64,000 nucleotides of DNA from LVI-A0039 sp033105485 (GTDB lineage Bacteria; Bacillota_I; Bacilli_A; UBA3375): positions 496,001 through 560,000 of the forward strand of contig CP136956.1 in the NCBI GenBank assembly GCA_033105485.1. Reading direction: 5' to 3'. Shown here piece after piece: positions 36,919 to 45,396 of the stretch. Under the pieces are notes generated by a model. The model had not been told where the DNA came from. It made no database searches and saw nothing but the letters and a program-made list of their open reading frames with translations. Positions within the stretch are counted from its first letter, which is position 1, and each line of letters opens with the position of its first letter. A program made the position numbers and the translations under genes.

Positions 36919-38028
36919 ATGAAATATTTCGATTATGCAGCAACAACACCAATTGATAAAGAGGTATATGAATTATATAAACAAACTGGGGAGACTTGTT
37001 TCTTTAACTCAGGTTGTAATAAACAGGCTAAACAGTTAGAAACTGAAGCAAGACAAAGTATTATGAATAGTTTAAAACTAGACACTGATACTTATGACTT
37101 AGTATTTACTAGTGGAGGAACCGAATCAAATAACTTAGCCATTCTTGGGTTTGCAAAAACATTAGAAGGACCTAAACACTTTATAACATCCTGCTTTGAA
37201 CATGCTAGTGTTAATAGCTGTTTCTTAGAACTAGAAAAGCAAGGGCACTCAGTTACATACATTCCAGTAAATAAGAATGGACATGTAGATGTAAATACAG
37301 TTTTAAACGCTATACAAGCTGATACAGTTATGGTATCAATAATGCTAGTAAATAATGAACTAGGAACAAGACAGCCGATAGAGACGTTATTTAAGCGTAT
37401 TAAACAAGACTACAATCACATCATTACAATGACAGATTATGTTCAAGGCTTAGGTAAGCTTGCATTTGATCCAAGTGATACTGATTTATTTACTATCTCT
37501 AGCCATAAGATATATGGACCTAAAGGAGTCGGAGCGCTGATTAAAACTAAGACTACTAAAGTATTACCACTTATTGTCGGAGGAACTAATGAGTTTAATA
37601 TGCGTGCAGGGTTACAAAGTTTACCTGCGCAAGTAGCGTTTGCTAAATCAGTTGAAAATGTACTAAAAGATTTCGAAATTAATAACCAGAAAATATATGC
37701 AGTTCAAAATTACTTTAATAATTTAATTGATAATAGTGAGTACCTTACTCTTAACTGTAAACCCCAAGGAAATGTATCAAGTATCCGTGTTGACTGCAGC
37801 ATTGAAAATACTGAAATTTTAACAGAAATGGAAAACCGTGGATTCTTTTTATCAGCAAGATCAGCTGATAGTGCTGGAATTAAATTATACAGTCGTTCAC
37901 TATTAGGTATTGGTTTATCTAAAGAACAAATCGACCACACGATGCGTGTTAGTTTTTCACATCATACAAGTTTACTAGATGTTTTAGATTTAGTAAATAA
38001 TCTAGAAGCTGTCGCAAAAGCATACTAG
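36919..38028 (+). CDS. NifS/IscS-like class V aminotransferase lacking the catalytic cysteine
   Basis: 369 aa from ATG 36919, behind AAGGAG (a longer in-frame start is less likely). N-terminus MKYFDYAATTP, TSGGTESNNLA, FEHASV, TDYVQGLGK (PLP Asp and Gln) and SSHKIYGPKGVG (PLP Lys) are kept. The segment equivalent to GSACSS reads ARSADSAG, with Asp where the catalytic Cys belongs. Unlikely to act as a standard cysteine desulfurase. Divergent from rpiR, so possibly regulated by it. Confidence 0.8.
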   Translation: MKYFDYAATTPIDKEVYELYKQTGETCFFNSGCNKQAKQLETEARQSIMNSLKLDTDTYDLVFTSGGTESNNLAILGFAKTLEGPKHFITSCFEHASVNSCFLELEKQGHSVTYIPVNKNGHVDVNTVLNAIQADTVMVSIMLVNNELGTRQPIETLFKRIKQDYNHIITMTDYVQGLGKLAFDPSDTDLFTISSHKIYGPKGVGALIKTKTTKVLPLIVGGTNEFNMRAGLQSLPAQVAFAKSVENVLKDFEINNQKIYAVQNYFNNLIDNSEYLTLNCKPQGNVSSIRVDCSIENTEILTEMENRGFFLSARSADSAGIKLYSRSLLGIGLSKEQIDHTMRVSFSHHTSLLDVLDLVNNLEAVAKAY

Positions 38029-38042
38029 TAGATAATAGACGA

Positions 38043-38092
38043 TATATACAAGGAAGGTCCTCTCTTATGAGAGGGCCTTATATTCTTTGTAG
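38043..38092 (+). repeat. Palindromic repeat copy 2, also terminator of the NifS-like gene
   Basis: TATATACAAGGAAG, 11-bp hairpin (AAGGTCCTCTC / GAGAGGGCCTT, loop TTAT, 38054-38079), then ATATTCTTTGTAGG. Flanks match copy 1 at 35528-35574 in inverted orientation. Placed ten bases after the gene, it probably also stops transcription. Confidence 0.65.
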
Positions 38093-38161
38093 GATTTTTT
38101 TATTAATACATAGTAATAGCATGTAAGTAGGGGGTACTCACATGCTTCTAAATTAGTTTCT

Positions 38162-38374
38162 TTATCGTTTTGTTTTGAGGAGTTTAGTGTATTTAAATAA
38201 TACATATTGCTTGCGGATAATAAAAGCTATTAGTAGTAATCCACCTAATATCACTTCACTATCTGCCATTCCAAGATTATGATAATTTTGATTATAGTCT
38301 CTTACAATCTTAAGTTCATAACTAGCATAGAGATAAATTATCGCTAGCATTATTATTATAATTTTTCGCTTCAT
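38162..38374 (-). CDS. Small membrane protein, 70 aa
   Basis: Two hydrophobic segments (IIIIMLAIIYLYASY and VILGGLLLIAFII) and a basic C-terminus. No family recognised. Weak RBS (GAGGAG region upstream). Could be a genuine small membrane protein, moderately supported. Confidence 0.5.
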   Translation of the reverse strand: MKRKIIIIMLAIIYLYASYELKIVRDYNQNYHNLGMADSEVILGGLLLIAFIIRKQYVLFKYTKLLKTKR

Positions 38375-38450
38375 CCTCGCTCCTCAATTGTATTGTACTA
38401 CTCGCTTTATATTTACAAAGTAAATTTAATATTAAGATTTTGTAAAAATC

Positions 38451-38494
38451 AGTGTACAAAATGTACAATTTATTTTCATGATCACTTTTATAAT
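38451..38494 (+). promoter_or_regulatory. Promoter region of the PH-domain gene
   Basis: TATAAT at 38489-38494. Upstream lies TGTACA-AAA-TGTACA (38453-38467), two palindromic hexamers forming a dyad that could be an operator. Confidence 0.45.
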
Positions 38495-38526
38495 ATGATT
38501 ACAACAAAATTATATTTAGGAGACAA

Positions 38527-39246
38527 ATGAAAGATACATTTAAAAAATTTGGGAAAGATGCATTAAATAGTGCGAAAAATGAAATTAGTTCAGGAGTTGA
38601 AACAGCCAAGAAAGAAACTGTTAGTCAAGTAAGTGCAACAATTAGTAATAAAACTGATGCAACAAATAACATTGGAGAAAAATTAGTAAAGAAGGCAACG
38701 GGAGCTGGAGACTTATTAGACTTTAAAGATATTACTACTACAAATAATATTATTAATTCATTATTATTAGCTGATGAAAAAGTAATTTACTTTTTAGAAT
38801 CAGTTGATGAAGCTATTGCATTTACAAACAAGGCAATTATTATTTCTAACAAAGCAAGTATGACTTCAAGTAAGTCACAAACTAAGCGTTTAGAATTAAA
38901 TGATACATTAATTACCGATGTGCGTATTGAAACAGCAGGTACAATTGATCGTGATGCAGAAATTAAATTTAAAGCAAATGATAAGAAATTTAGCTGGGAC
39001 ATTAATAAAACTCAGATTGAGTTAGTATTAAATTTATATATTTCGATGGTAAATATTAGTAAACACCAGCATATACATAATGCCAAGTTAGAAAACTTAA
39101 TGTCTGCTTTAAGCACTGCTGCAGTAGCAACTAATGTTAGTTCTAATCAAAACAAACTAGAAGACTATGTGAGCATTGTTGAGTACAACCAACAACGTCT
39201 TGATAAGTCAATCATCATTGATTTTGAAGTTGATTACATTATTTAA
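38527..39246 (+). CDS. PH-domain-like protein
   Basis: 239 aa, cytoplasmic. Residues 1-50 are Lys/Ser-rich and likely helical. The central part (LLLADEKVIYFLESVDEAIAFTNKAIIIS ... DVRIETAGTIDRDAEIKF) has the beta pattern of bacterial PH-like (bPH/YvbH/SHOCT-linked) domains. GGAG RBS. Solitary gene with terminator. Family call is from pattern only. Confidence 0.55.
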   Translation: MKDTFKKFGKDALNSAKNEISSGVETAKKETVSQVSATISNKTDATNNIGEKLVKKATGAGDLLDFKDITTTNNIINSLLLADEKVIYFLESVDEAIAFTNKAIIISNKASMTSSKSQTKRLELNDTLITDVRIETAGTIDRDAEIKFKANDKKFSWDINKTQIELVLNLYISMVNISKHQHIHNAKLENLMSALSTAAVATNVSSNQNKLEDYVSIVEYNQQRLDKSIIIDFEVDYII

Positions 39247-39252
39247 ATAGAT

Positions 39253-39284
39253 AAAGGACTCCTCAAATTGAGAAGTCCTTTTTT
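39253..39284 (+). terminator. Terminator of the PH-domain gene
   Basis: Stem AAAGGACTCCTC / GAGAAGTCCTTT with one internal mismatch, followed by T-run. Confidence 0.85.
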
Positions 39285-39324
39285 GATATTCCAATATAAT
39301 AGTTATTAATAACTCTATTTTGTG

Positions 39325-40419
39325 TTAGTATTTACCATTTATTGATACTTTAATTGTTGATTCAATATCCTCTTTATTAACTGATACTGTTTCTTTATCT
39401 GCTAAAGATTGTTTTGCTTCTTCAATTAACTTCTGATCAACATTTGGATTAGATTCTGGAAGACCAATTCCTCCATCTTCATAACCTAAAGTAGTTGTTC
39501 CAGCAGTAAAGTTTCCACTAAAGTGTGATTCTAAACCTTCGATTGCAGCTTCACCAACAATTTTAATTGCTGATGTTAGGATAACTGATTGTTCAGTTCC
39601 ATTTTCATCTACATATAAACCTTCATTGTACATGTCACGGTCAACACCAATAACTGATACTTTGTTTCCTGTTACAGTATTATCAATAGCTGCTTTTAAC
39701 ACTCCGTCATTAGTTGATCCTGCCGAAACGAAGATAATATCTGTTCCTTGTCCAATCATTGTTTCTGCAATTGTGTTACCTGTATTTGCATCATCAAAAG
39801 TACCTGCATATTGATAATCAATTGTTGCTTCTGGATTAGATTCATTTACACCCTGAATAAAACCATAACCAAATCTTTGAACTGGTGGAATTTCAAGACC
39901 TCCAATAAAACCTACGCGATTTGATTCAGTCATTGAACCAGCAATATACCCAACTAAGTATCCTGCATCTTGCTCATTAAAGTAGTAAGATTTAACGTTA
40001 TCTAACTTTTCAACTTCACCTGTCTCAGGGTTTGTTGGCTCTGCATCTATTAGAATATAGTTAGTATCAGGATTACTAACTGCAGATGAATATAAATCAT
40101 TTGCAAATACAAATCCAGATGCTACAACTACTTCAATCCCTTCAGTACTAGCTACTAAATCTAAGTTATCTCTTAGCTGTGACGAATCTGCAGTTTCAAC
40201 ATATGTTGCACCAACTTGATTATCTGCACAATACTTCTCGATTCCTTCCCAAGTACCTTGGTTAAACGATTTATCATTAACTCCACCAGCATCAGTTACA
40301 AAACCAATTACAGGCTCTGCACTGTCACATGCTCCATCAAACTCGTATCCTCCGGTTGCCGTAGCACACCCACTTAATACTATAATTCCAATTGTTAAAA
40401 ATGATAAAATTTTCTTCAT
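39325..40419 (-). CDS. BMP-family (PnrA/Med-like) substrate-binding lipoprotein
   Basis: 364 aa. Signal peptide with lipobox VLSGC. Family signatures: IGFVTDAGGVNDKSFNQGTWEGIE, GFIGGLEIPPVQRFGYGFIQGV, VFVSAGSTNDGVLKAA-like segment and GVDRDMYNEG. BMP proteins usually bind nucleosides for an ABC importer, whose other genes are absent here. Nucleoside uptake would fit with the DNase at 27.8 kb. Has a structured 5' leader. Confidence 0.9.
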   Translation of the reverse strand: MKKILSFLTIGIIVLSGCATATGGYEFDGACDSAEPVIGFVTDAGGVNDKSFNQGTWEGIEKYCADNQVGATYVETADSSQLRDNLDLVASTEGIEVVVASGFVFANDLYSSAVSNPDTNYILIDAEPTNPETGEVEKLDNVKSYYFNEQDAGYLVGYIAGSMTESNRVGFIGGLEIPPVQRFGYGFIQGVNESNPEATIDYQYAGTFDDANTGNTIAETMIGQGTDIIFVSAGSTNDGVLKAAIDNTVTGNKVSVIGVDRDMYNEGLYVDENGTEQSVILTSAIKIVGEAAIEGLESHFSGNFTAGTTTLGYEDGGIGLPESNPNVDQKLIEEAKQSLADKETVSVNKEDIESTIKVSINGKY

Positions 40420-40512
40420 TACATCTCACTCTTTCATAAATTTTTTCGATTTATTTTTTGAAATGGGTTCAAACATACTGTTATATTTACTATCCATTGG
40501 AAGAATTATTAT

Positions 40513-40672
40513 AAAAAAAACGGTTAATACCAAGACTGGTATCAACGCGTTTTTGTTAGTTATATACTATTATAAGTTTCCATTTACACTGATTACTAAA
40601 TTGTAGTAGAATTATTTCTCACTGTAACTAGCTATGTAATCACAAGATTTTCTTCCGAGAATAATTATATCA
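40513..40672 (-). promoter_or_regulatory. Structured 5' leader with terminator upstream of the BMP lipoprotein gene
   Basis: Extended -10 TGATATAAT at 40664-40672, a helix from TATTCTC (40657-40663) with GAGAAATA (40613-40620), further pairings, then a strong terminator (GTTGATACCA / TGGTATTAAC core, T8, 40513-40554) about 95 nt before the ATG. This may be an attenuator or riboswitch-like element. The terminator could instead end the upstream phosphoesterase transcript. It does not match the purine riboswitch core. Confidence 0.4.
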
Positions 40673-40709
40673 CAAAACAATAATACACTTGTGAAAATTA
40701 GGTATTGAT

Positions 40710-41522
40710 TTAAATTATTATTACCTGAATTGTATCTGCTAATTGAGCATCGATGGACGTGTCGGCTAAGTACTTACTCCACTCTTTCTCTGTTCCTAAA
40801 CATGGACATATATATAAACGATTATCTTCTTGAATTGTTTTACGGTAATGAACGTGTCCACAAATTACATATTCAATATTATCATCTTGTGAAAGTTTAT
40901 ACAAACCTTCACTTCCAATGAAACTATTAAAGAAACCTTCATTCTTACGTAATGGATCATTTTCCACTTTAAAACCAGGGTGGCTAATCATATGTGTAAG
41001 TAGAATTTTCTTACCGCCATTACTCTTGATTAGTCCTTCTAATTGTGCATTAAATAAATCACACATTTGTTTGTTGCTAATTCCAAAATCTACATAGTGC
41101 TTATCATTCCAAGTACGCTCATTAATTGTCATACTATCTAATTCAGCAATAGAATATTTTGAAGTATCACCTAGGCTATAATCATACCATCCAATATGGC
41201 CGATGATTTCAACTCCTGTTTTAGTTATTCCAGTTTTCATAAGTAAACAATTTGGATCTGCTAAGTACATTTGAAAAATATCTTTAGTTTCCATCTTATT
41301 ATATTTATTCCATAAATCATGATTCCCAGGTACATATTTCACTGCTACTTTAGTTGATATTATATTAACATACTCGATAGTTTGGTGAACATCTTCACTT
41401 ATATCTCCAGCGATTAATAATAAGTCAATAGCGTTATTTACAACATACTTCCATAGTCCTTCAATAATAGTCATTGCATTATTATCATTTAAGTGTAAAT
41501 CGGCAATTGTAGCTATTCTCAT
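40710..41522 (-). CDS. Calcineurin-like metallophosphoesterase
   Basis: 270 aa, cytoplasmic. Metal motifs in order: IADLHLND, AGDISED, VPGNHDLWN, LTHMISHPGF, VICGHVHYRK. Substrate unknown; similar proteins act on cyclic nucleotides or are uncharacterised. Single gene, GGAG RBS. Confidence 0.9.
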   Translation of the reverse strand: MRIATIADLHLNDNNAMTIIEGLWKYVVNNAIDLLLIAGDISEDVHQTIEYVNIISTKVAVKYVPGNHDLWNKYNKMETKDIFQMYLADPNCLLMKTGITKTGVEIIGHIGWYDYSLGDTSKYSIAELDSMTINERTWNDKHYVDFGISNKQMCDLFNAQLEGLIKSNGGKKILLTHMISHPGFKVENDPLRKNEGFFNSFIGSEGLYKLSQDDNIEYVICGHVHYRKTIQEDNRLYICPCLGTEKEWSKYLADTSIDAQLADTIQVIII

Positions 41523-41666
41523 ACTTTCTCCTCTTAATAGTTCGTTATTACTATTATACTCTTGTTAAGTTTAATTTATAGGAATATTTTGAAATCTAAC
41601 GATCATAAATCAGTTTAGTATGAATACGTCTAAAAAATATGAATCAATTCATAGTAATTAGAACAT

Positions 41667-41695
41667 AAAAAAAACACCAATAAATTTGGTGTTTT
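41667..41695 (-). terminator. Terminator of the 104-aa secreted protein gene
   Basis: Stem AAAACACC / GGTGTTTT with T8 on the minus strand. Confidence 0.85.
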
Positions 41696-41719
41696 AATCT
41701 AATAAACTAAGTTAAGTTA

Positions 41720-42034
41720 TTATTCTGCAGCTTCTACATCAGCTGAAATTGTTCCTGATACTGTAGTAGCACATCCGTCTAATGTAGCAGTACCTGTTAC
41801 TGAACCAACTTCTGAAGTTCCATCAGTAAATGTAATTGATACTTGATCATCTTGTAATCTACAAGTTGAAGAATCTGCAGCTTCACTTGTGAACTCAGAC
41901 GTAGTGTTGAATGAACCAGTGAACCCTCCGATGTTAACATCAGCTAAAGTATCAGTACTAGTGATTGTTACTCCTAAAATAATAGATAAAGATAATGCAA
42001 TACCTGTTGTAATTACTCCCATTCTTGGTGACAT
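41720..42034 (-). CDS. Small secreted protein, Ser/Thr-rich, two cysteines
   Basis: 104 aa. N-terminal signal-like helix (GVITTGIALSLSIILGVTIT) then an acidic, Ser/Thr/Gly-rich beta-type domain with two Cys (near 58 and 88) that may form a disulfide. No family recognised. Divergent from the next gene, whose N-terminus is similar. Confidence 0.6.
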   Translation of the reverse strand: MSPRMGVITTGIALSLSIILGVTITSTDTLADVNIGGFTGSFNTTSEFTSEAADSSTCRLQDDQVSITFTDGTSEVGSVTGTATLDGCATTVSGTISADVEAAE

Positions 42035-42179
42035 AATTTCCTCTTAATTAATAAATTTAATATCTATACGTATGTATTATAACACTTTGGCACACTTGTG
42101 GCAAGTTATTTCTCATCCCTAGCACATTTAACACACAAAAATAAAATTATTTATGCTAAAATATATATATGGAGGGGTT

Positions 42180-42536
42180 ATGAATGGTAGTTTAAAAACA
42201 GTTACTAGTGTTGCTGCAATTGCTATTGGTCTCGGTGTATCTATAACAGATGCTCATACCGAAGCTGATCTTAGCGTAAAGGAATGGCAACTAACTGGTA
42301 GTAATAATATTAATACTGTTGTTAGTGGTGTTACAGAACTTGAAAATTGTCCAATTGAACTAGTATCATGTGATGTAGAGTATACTGGTGATGTTAATGT
42401 TAATATTGATATTGTAGATAACAAACTACAATTGTCCCCTACTTTTTCTTTATCAGAAGTAAGCTATGTGGAATTACCTTTAGCTGAGGAAAGTGAAGTT
42501 AATAGTGAAGTTATTAGCGAAATTAATAGTGAATAA
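42180..42536 (+). CDS. Small secreted acidic protein
   Basis: 118 aa from ATG 42180 (GGAGGGG directly before it). Signal-like segment SVAAIAIGLGVSIT, a beta-rich domain with two Cys, and a C-terminal tail with repeated SEVNSEVISEINSE. N-terminus resembles that of the divergent 104-aa protein (GVxIT...ADxxV), so the two may be paralogues. Confidence 0.6.
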   Translation: MNGSLKTVTSVAAIAIGLGVSITDAHTEADLSVKEWQLTGSNNINTVVSGVTELENCPIELVSCDVEYTGDVNVNIDIVDNKLQLSPTFSLSEVSYVELPLAEESEVNSEVISEINSE

Positions 42537-42537
42537 T

Positions 42538-42574
42538 AAAAAGAGATTAATGGATTTTCCATTAGTCTCTTTTT
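42538..42574. terminator. Bidirectional terminator
   Basis: Seventeen-base arms (AAAAAGAGATTAATGGA / TCCATTAGTCTCTTTTT, one mismatch) between the secreted-protein gene and the convergent coaC-like gene. Confidence 0.88.
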
Positions 42575-42599
42575 CATTGCTATATAGTTCTTATTTGTC

Positions 42600-43130
42600 T
42601 TAAATGTTATTTTTAACATATTCAAGTATAGTCTTATCTTCTGCTAAACCACCAATACCAATGTCACCAGAAGTTAATGTACATTCGATCGGGTCGATGA
42701 TATGCATACCATCTTCTTTTAAGATTTGAAGATTTGCTTGAACTCGTTTATTTGTATACATGTTATCGTTCATAGCTGGACATAATACAACCTTATTTGG
42801 TTTTGCTACCATTACACTTGCAGTTAACATATTGTCTGCAATCCCATTTGCGATTTTCCCAATTGTATTTGCACTTGCTGGAACAATTAATACCAAGTCT
42901 GCTTCTTTCGCATCTTCAACATGCGTAACACGATCATCATAACTATCAAATACATCAACATGAACTTTATGTTTCGATAATAATTCTAAACTAAGCTCAC
43001 TGACAAACTTGCTTGCACTTTTAGTCAGTACAACCTTAACATCATAATCCTTTGCAAGTTCTTCAACTAACCTCGTGGTTTTGTGAGCTGCGATACTTCC
43101 GCTAACCCCAACTAATAATTTCTTTTTCAT
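42600..43130 (-). CDS. coaC: Flavoprotein, phosphopantothenoylcysteine decarboxylase (CoaC-type)
   Basis: 176 aa HFCD flavoprotein. GVSGSIAAHK FMN loop and CPAMNDNMYTN (PAMNxxMY substrate motif with Asn). Monofunctional length, as in streptococci, without the CoaB ligase. Catalyses a step of coenzyme A synthesis. Third gene of an operon with the dehydrogenase and RpiR genes, an unusual setting; another peptidyl-cysteine decarboxylase cannot be excluded. Confidence 0.8.
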   Translation of the reverse strand: MKKKLLVGVSGSIAAHKTTRLVEELAKDYDVKVVLTKSASKFVSELSLELLSKHKVHVDVFDSYDDRVTHVEDAKEADLVLIVPASANTIGKIANGIADNMLTASVMVAKPNKVVLCPAMNDNMYTNKRVQANLQILKEDGMHIIDPIECTLTSGDIGIGGLAEDKTILEYVKNNI

Positions 43131-43138
43131 ACTTCTCC

Positions 43139-43942
43139 TTATTTAATATACCTATTATGTTCTAGCAGTTGTTTATAGTATTCTGGGTTACTATCAATAA
43201 TATTTAAATAGATTAAATCTAAAACTGCTAAACTTGAAAACCTTGATGAAATTGAATACGTTCTTGTACTATTATCTGTACTACTAATATCAATTACATA
43301 ATCAAGGAAATCATAATTAACATTTTTGTTATTTGTTATTAATACTGTTACTGCTCCATTTTTTTTACTAATCTGTAAGTTCGCTAATATCTCGTGAGTT
43401 AGTCCCGAGTAACTTAGACCAACACTTACATGTCCCAGTTTACAGTTAGACGCTTCTACATATTGAATATGTGTATCACCATGATACGTTACTGGAATCA
43501 TTATACGCGATAACTTTTGAGCAATATCGGTTACTACAATATTACTGCCTCCAACTGCAAAGAAATTAACTTTACTCGAGTGACTAATCTCATAACTTAC
43601 TTTAGTAATAGTTTCATTATCGATAGCTGCTAATGTTCCGTTTAAAGATGACATAATATCATCATAATATTTCTGAGAAGTAATATTTGTATAACGATGT
43701 GTTGACTTTTGATTAGTACTACGTTCTTGTGCTAAGTAAATTTTAAGTTGTGAGAAACCATCTAACTCAAGTCGCTTAGCAAGTCTTGTTGCACTTGCTA
43801 CACTTATAAATAAATCATCACATATCTTACTAATTTTTAGTTCTGCTAAATCTCCATCGTATTCAATTAAATACTTGGCTAGCATCCCCATGTTACTATT
43901 TTCTTGACTTATACTCTCAAGTTTAGGAATTATATTTTTCAT
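43139..43942 (-). CDS. RpiR-family transcriptional regulator
   Basis: 267 aa. N-terminal HTH (ISKICDDLFISVASATRLAKRLE) and SIS domain (VNFFAVGGSNIVVTDIAQKL, VSVGLSYSGLTHEIL). Encoded between the dehydrogenase and coaC genes with short gaps, so likely regulates this operon in response to a phosphosugar. Confidence 0.88.
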   Translation of the reverse strand: MKNIIPKLESISQENSNMGMLAKYLIEYDGDLAELKISKICDDLFISVASATRLAKRLELDGFSQLKIYLAQERSTNQKSTHRYTNITSQKYYDDIMSSLNGTLAAIDNETITKVSYEISHSSKVNFFAVGGSNIVVTDIAQKLSRIMIPVTYHGDTHIQYVEASNCKLGHVSVGLSYSGLTHEILANLQISKKNGAVTVLITNNKNVNYDFLDYVIDISSTDNSTRTYSISSRFSSLAVLDLIYLNIIDSNPEYYKQLLEHNRYIK

Positions 43943-43961
43943 CTTATCTTACTCCTTTCAC

Positions 43962-44873
43962 TTATAATTTATCTTGATACTGCTTAAGTACTGAAACTGA
44001 CTTTTCATATATATCTACTTCAAATTTAGACAGTGCTATCGGTTGTCTAGAAACTACACCTTCTTTACCGATCTTAAATAAATTGGGAATAAATAAATTG
44101 TATCTTGAATCATAGTTAGTTACTAATAATTGACTATGGCTATCATTTGCGATTGCTTCTACAATTTTAGATATACTAATTGCAATTCCAAATTCAGTCG
44201 TTCCTTTGGCTTTATGAATTTCTGGACCTTTACGAATTACCGTTTCAATTATCTTGTCATGGCTTATTACAATACTATTTTGCTCTAAATATTCCTCTAA
44301 GAACTGTCCATTAATTTTTGTAGTACTAAATAGCAGATCTATTGAAGCCCCATGCTCTCCAATTGCATTACATTCAATAAACTTATAATCAATGTTAAGC
44401 TCTTTACTAAGTTCTAATTTAAAACGAACATTATCTAGAATAGTTCCGCTTCCTATTACTTTGTTAGTTTCAAAGCCAGAATGTTTATGAACGACTGCAG
44501 TCATAACATCAACTGGATTAGAGGCAACTATATAGATACCTTTAAACCCTCCTGCATTGCACTTGTCGACAATGTTTTCCATAACTAACTTATTATCTAC
44601 AAATGCATCTAGACGGGACTGACCGTGCTTTAAAGTGGCCGACGCAGTAATTACTACTATATCAACGTCTTCAAGTTTACTGTAATTGCCTACAACTACT
44701 TTTGTTTTACTTCCTGCTAATGTAAATCCATCTTCCAAATCACGAACTTGAGCAACTACTTTATCTTTAGTGTTTCCTAGGCAAACAATTTTTGTTACCG
44801 TGTTATTGATTCCTAAATTAAAGGCTGTAGCCGCTCCTACATGACCCATACCGACAATTGCAACTGTTTTCAT
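43962..44873 (-). CDS. L-lactate/2-hydroxyacid dehydrogenase family protein
   Basis: 303 aa. Rossmann motif AIVGMGHVGAATA, GQSRLD, SNPVDVMTAV, GSGTILDNVRF (Asp/Arg of the active site) and GEHGAS (catalytic His). The specificity-loop residue equivalent to Gln102 of lactate dehydrogenase appears to be Leu (LKHGQSR), neither Gln (lactate) nor Arg (malate), so a different 2-oxoacid, as for hydroxyisocaproate dehydrogenase, is possible. First gene of the operon with rpiR and coaC. Confidence 0.82.
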   Translation of the reverse strand: MKTVAIVGMGHVGAATAFNLGINNTVTKIVCLGNTKDKVVAQVRDLEDGFTLAGSKTKVVVGNYSKLEDVDIVVITASATLKHGQSRLDAFVDNKLVMENIVDKCNAGGFKGIYIVASNPVDVMTAVVHKHSGFETNKVIGSGTILDNVRFKLELSKELNIDYKFIECNAIGEHGASIDLLFSTTKINGQFLEEYLEQNSIVISHDKIIETVIRKGPEIHKAKGTTEFGIAISISKIVEAIANDSHSQLLVTNYDSRYNLFIPNLFKIGKEGVVSRQPIALSKFEVDIYEKSVSVLKQYQDKL

Positions 44874-44955
44874 CTCTCTCCTTATTAACTATATTATAAC
44901 ATCCTATTAGACACTTAATATACTTTTGCTTAATCGTAAACTGATATAAAGAAAA

Positions 44956-44975
44956 GCCGAGTCTTATGACTCGAC
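44956..44975 (-). terminator. Terminator of the galU operon
   Basis: Eight-base arms GTCGAGTC/GACTCGGC (one G-T pair and one mismatch at most), overlapping the stop codon, followed by TTTTC on the minus strand. Confidence 0.75.
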
Positions 44976-45371
44976 TTCTTTAAGTTCTGAAATTATTCTA
45001 TATAAACCTGCATATTTAATATCATTCATACTTCGCACTCTAATGCATGATTTCCCACAATTCGACTTACCAAAATATTCTTGATATTTAGGAACTAAAT
45101 AATTTCCTTCGTTATCAACAGCCATAATGTAAACATTAATTGTTGACTTTTGTGGAGCAATTGAAACAATCGGCCATTTACCATCATAACAATTATTTTT
45201 ATAATCTGTTAACTTATAACCGATCATTGTCATATGACTATCAGCCATGCTTTCAAAAAGCTGCCCCTGTTCTCCAAGTAATCCATTAAGATACTCTACA
45301 AGTTCAATAAATAGTTGTGGATTATGCGAACTTGTTGCAAGTTCCTCAATAAGTTTCGTATGTACAATCAT
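44964..45371 (-). CDS. DUF1801 (YdhG-like) protein
   Basis: 135 aa. FESMADSHMTMIGYKLTDYKNN and the Cys-rich NCGKSCIRVRSMNDI segment are typical of DUF1801 proteins. Start at 45371 with AAGGAG four bases upstream; an upstream ATG (45386) lies within the RBS. Follows galU by 25 bases. Function of the family unsettled. Confidence 0.75.
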   Translation of the reverse strand: MIVHTKLIEELATSSHNPQLFIELVEYLNGLLGEQGQLFESMADSHMTMIGYKLTDYKNNCYDGKWPIVSIAPQKSTINVYIMAVDNEGNYLVPKYQEYFGKSNCGKSCIRVRSMNDIKYAGLYRIISELKEVES

Positions 45372-45396
45372 ATTGCTCCTTTCCATAAATTTAGTT

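Noticed and set aside
40513..40672. Purine or 2'-deoxyguanosine riboswitch upstream of the BMP lipoprotein gene
   Set aside because: The leader lacks the conserved junction sequences of the purine class, so only an unknown structured leader is claimed.
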